This document shows positions 63,256 through 64,000 of a stretch of DNA of 64,000 nucleotides, piece by piece (position 1 is the stretch's first letter; each line of letters starts with the position of its first letter). A model generated the notes under the pieces. The model saw only the letters and a list, made by a program, of their open reading frames with translations. It had not been told where the DNA came from and did no database searches. Location of the stretch: NCBI RefSeq assembly GCF_025847275.1, contig NZ_JAOZEV010000004.1:124001-188000 (forward strand), given 5' to 3'. Both the position numbers and the translations under genes were made by a program. This DNA is from Flavobacterium frigoritolerans (GTDB taxonomy: Bacteria; Bacteroidota; Bacteroidia; Flavobacteriales; Flavobacteriaceae).

Positions 63256-64000
63256 ATGGCATTAGATTCAAAAATTCCACACGGCCCAATATCGGACAAA
63301 TGGACAGATTATAAAGATCATATTAATTTAGTAAACCCTGCTAACAAACGTAACTTAGATGTTATTGTTGTTGGAACTGGTTTAGCCGGAGGTTCTGCAG
63401 CAGCGACTCTTGCTGAATTAGGGTATAACGTAAAAGCATTTTGTTTTCAGGATTCACCACGTCGTGCGCACTCAATTGCAGCACAAGGGGGAATTAATGC
63501 AGCAAAAAACTATCAAGGAGATGGAGATTCAGTTTTCCGTTTGTTTTATGATACAGTAAAAGGGGGTGACTACCGTGCGCGTGAAGCAAACGTTCATCGT
63601 CTTGCTGAAGTTTCGGCTAATATTATCGACCAATGTGTGGCTCAAGGAGTTCCATTGGCTCGTGAATATGGTGGTCTATTGGATAATCGTTCTTTTGGAG
63701 GAACTTTGGTTTCTAGAACTTTTTATGCAAAAGGACAAACCGGACAACAATTATTATTAGGAGCATATTCTGCAATGAACCGTCAAATCGGTCGTGGAAA
63801 AATCAAAATGTATAACCGTCACGAAATGCTAGATTTAGTTATTGTGAACGGTAAAGCAAGAGGTATTATTGCTCGTAACTTAATTACAGGAGAAATCGAA
63901 AGACATTCAGCTCATGCTGTTGTTATTGGTTCAGGTGGTTACGGAAACGTATTCTTCTTGTCGACAAATGCGATGGGAAGTAATGCTACTGCAGCTTGGA
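63256..64000 (+). CDS. sdhA: Succinate dehydrogenase flavoprotein subunit, 5' part
   Basis: The first 248 residues of the flavoprotein that oxidises succinate to fumarate; the gene continues past the window end. The FAD dinucleotide motif GTGLAGG is at 40-46. His72 in [11 protein letters not shown] is the expected covalent FAD site. [14 protein letters not shown] marks the substrate and capping region. The frame is open to the last base. Confidence 0.96.
   Translation, partial: MALDSKIPHGPISDKWTDYKDHINLVNPANKRNLDVIVVGTGLAGGSAAATLAELGYNVKAFCFQDSPRRAHSIAAQGGINAAKNYQGDGDSVFRLFYDTVKGGDYRAREANVHRLAEVSANIIDQCVAQGVPLAREYGGLLDNRSFGGTLVSRTFYAKGQTGQQLLLGAYSAMNRQIGRGKIKMYNRHEMLDLVIVNGKARGIIARNLITGEIERHSAHAVVIGSGGYGNVFFLSTNAMGSNATAAW

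Overview
The window is a chromosome segment from a Bacteroidota bacterium, most likely the genus Flavobacterium or a close relative. The evidence is the AT-rich sequence, the many AT-rich intergenic repeats, start sites without Shine-Dalgarno sequences, promoters of the TTG-N19/20-TAnnTTTG type, and several lineage-typical genes: the MoxR-Bat operon, a PorZ-type propeller with a type IX secretion sorting tail, an OmpA protein with thrombospondin type-3 repeats, AddAB, a eukaryote-like IleRS and a cytochrome-b type SdhC. Most of the window is core chromosome. I see no rRNA, tRNA, CRISPR array, prophage or intact insertion sequence. All family calls are from reading the sequence; no database search was run.

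Layout. 0-3.3 kb: start of a DUF3108 gene, a candidate small RNA, and tyrosine catabolism genes hppD and hmgA (minus strand) with a frameshifted four-helix-bundle gene between them. 3.5-9 kb: patatin/Omp85 outer-membrane phospholipase, a small secreted protein, uvrC and a lipoprotein (all minus). 9-11 kb: a zinc deacylase and 5-formyl-THF cyclo-ligase (plus), then six tandem copies of a ~76 bp repeat. 11.1-20.5 kb: the complete moxR-DUF58-543 aa protein-batA-batB-batC-batD-batE operon (transcribed right to left). 20.7-26.9 kb: two oxidoreductases, an AlbA_2-type ATP-binding protein, an RsiV-like lipoprotein, cystathionine gamma-synthase and an outer-membrane protein. 27-35.7 kb: gdhA, porZ-like gene, recO and two secreted proteins.

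35.9-52 kb: ileS and a DksA-like gene, then lspA, addA, kbl, ompA and addB. This stretch is bracketed by two inverted, paralogous two-gene modules (39981-40748 minus and 51245-51965 plus). Each encodes a Roadblock/LC7-like protein followed by a second small protein that I also read as Roadblock-like. Each module has a small basic protein gene divergently transcribed from its 5' side. This duplicated module is the best candidate here for an undescribed system.

52-64 kb: an alpha/beta hydrolase and aminopeptidase P, then an accessory stretch of orphan genes (54.2-60.9 kb): an unknown protein, GNAT, XRE regulator, a beta-helix plus DUF4116-like repeat protein, a tandem pair of paralogous membrane proteins, and repeat and IS-end debris. 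Core genes resume with HMG-CoA synthase, sdhC and the 5' part of sdhA, which runs off the window.
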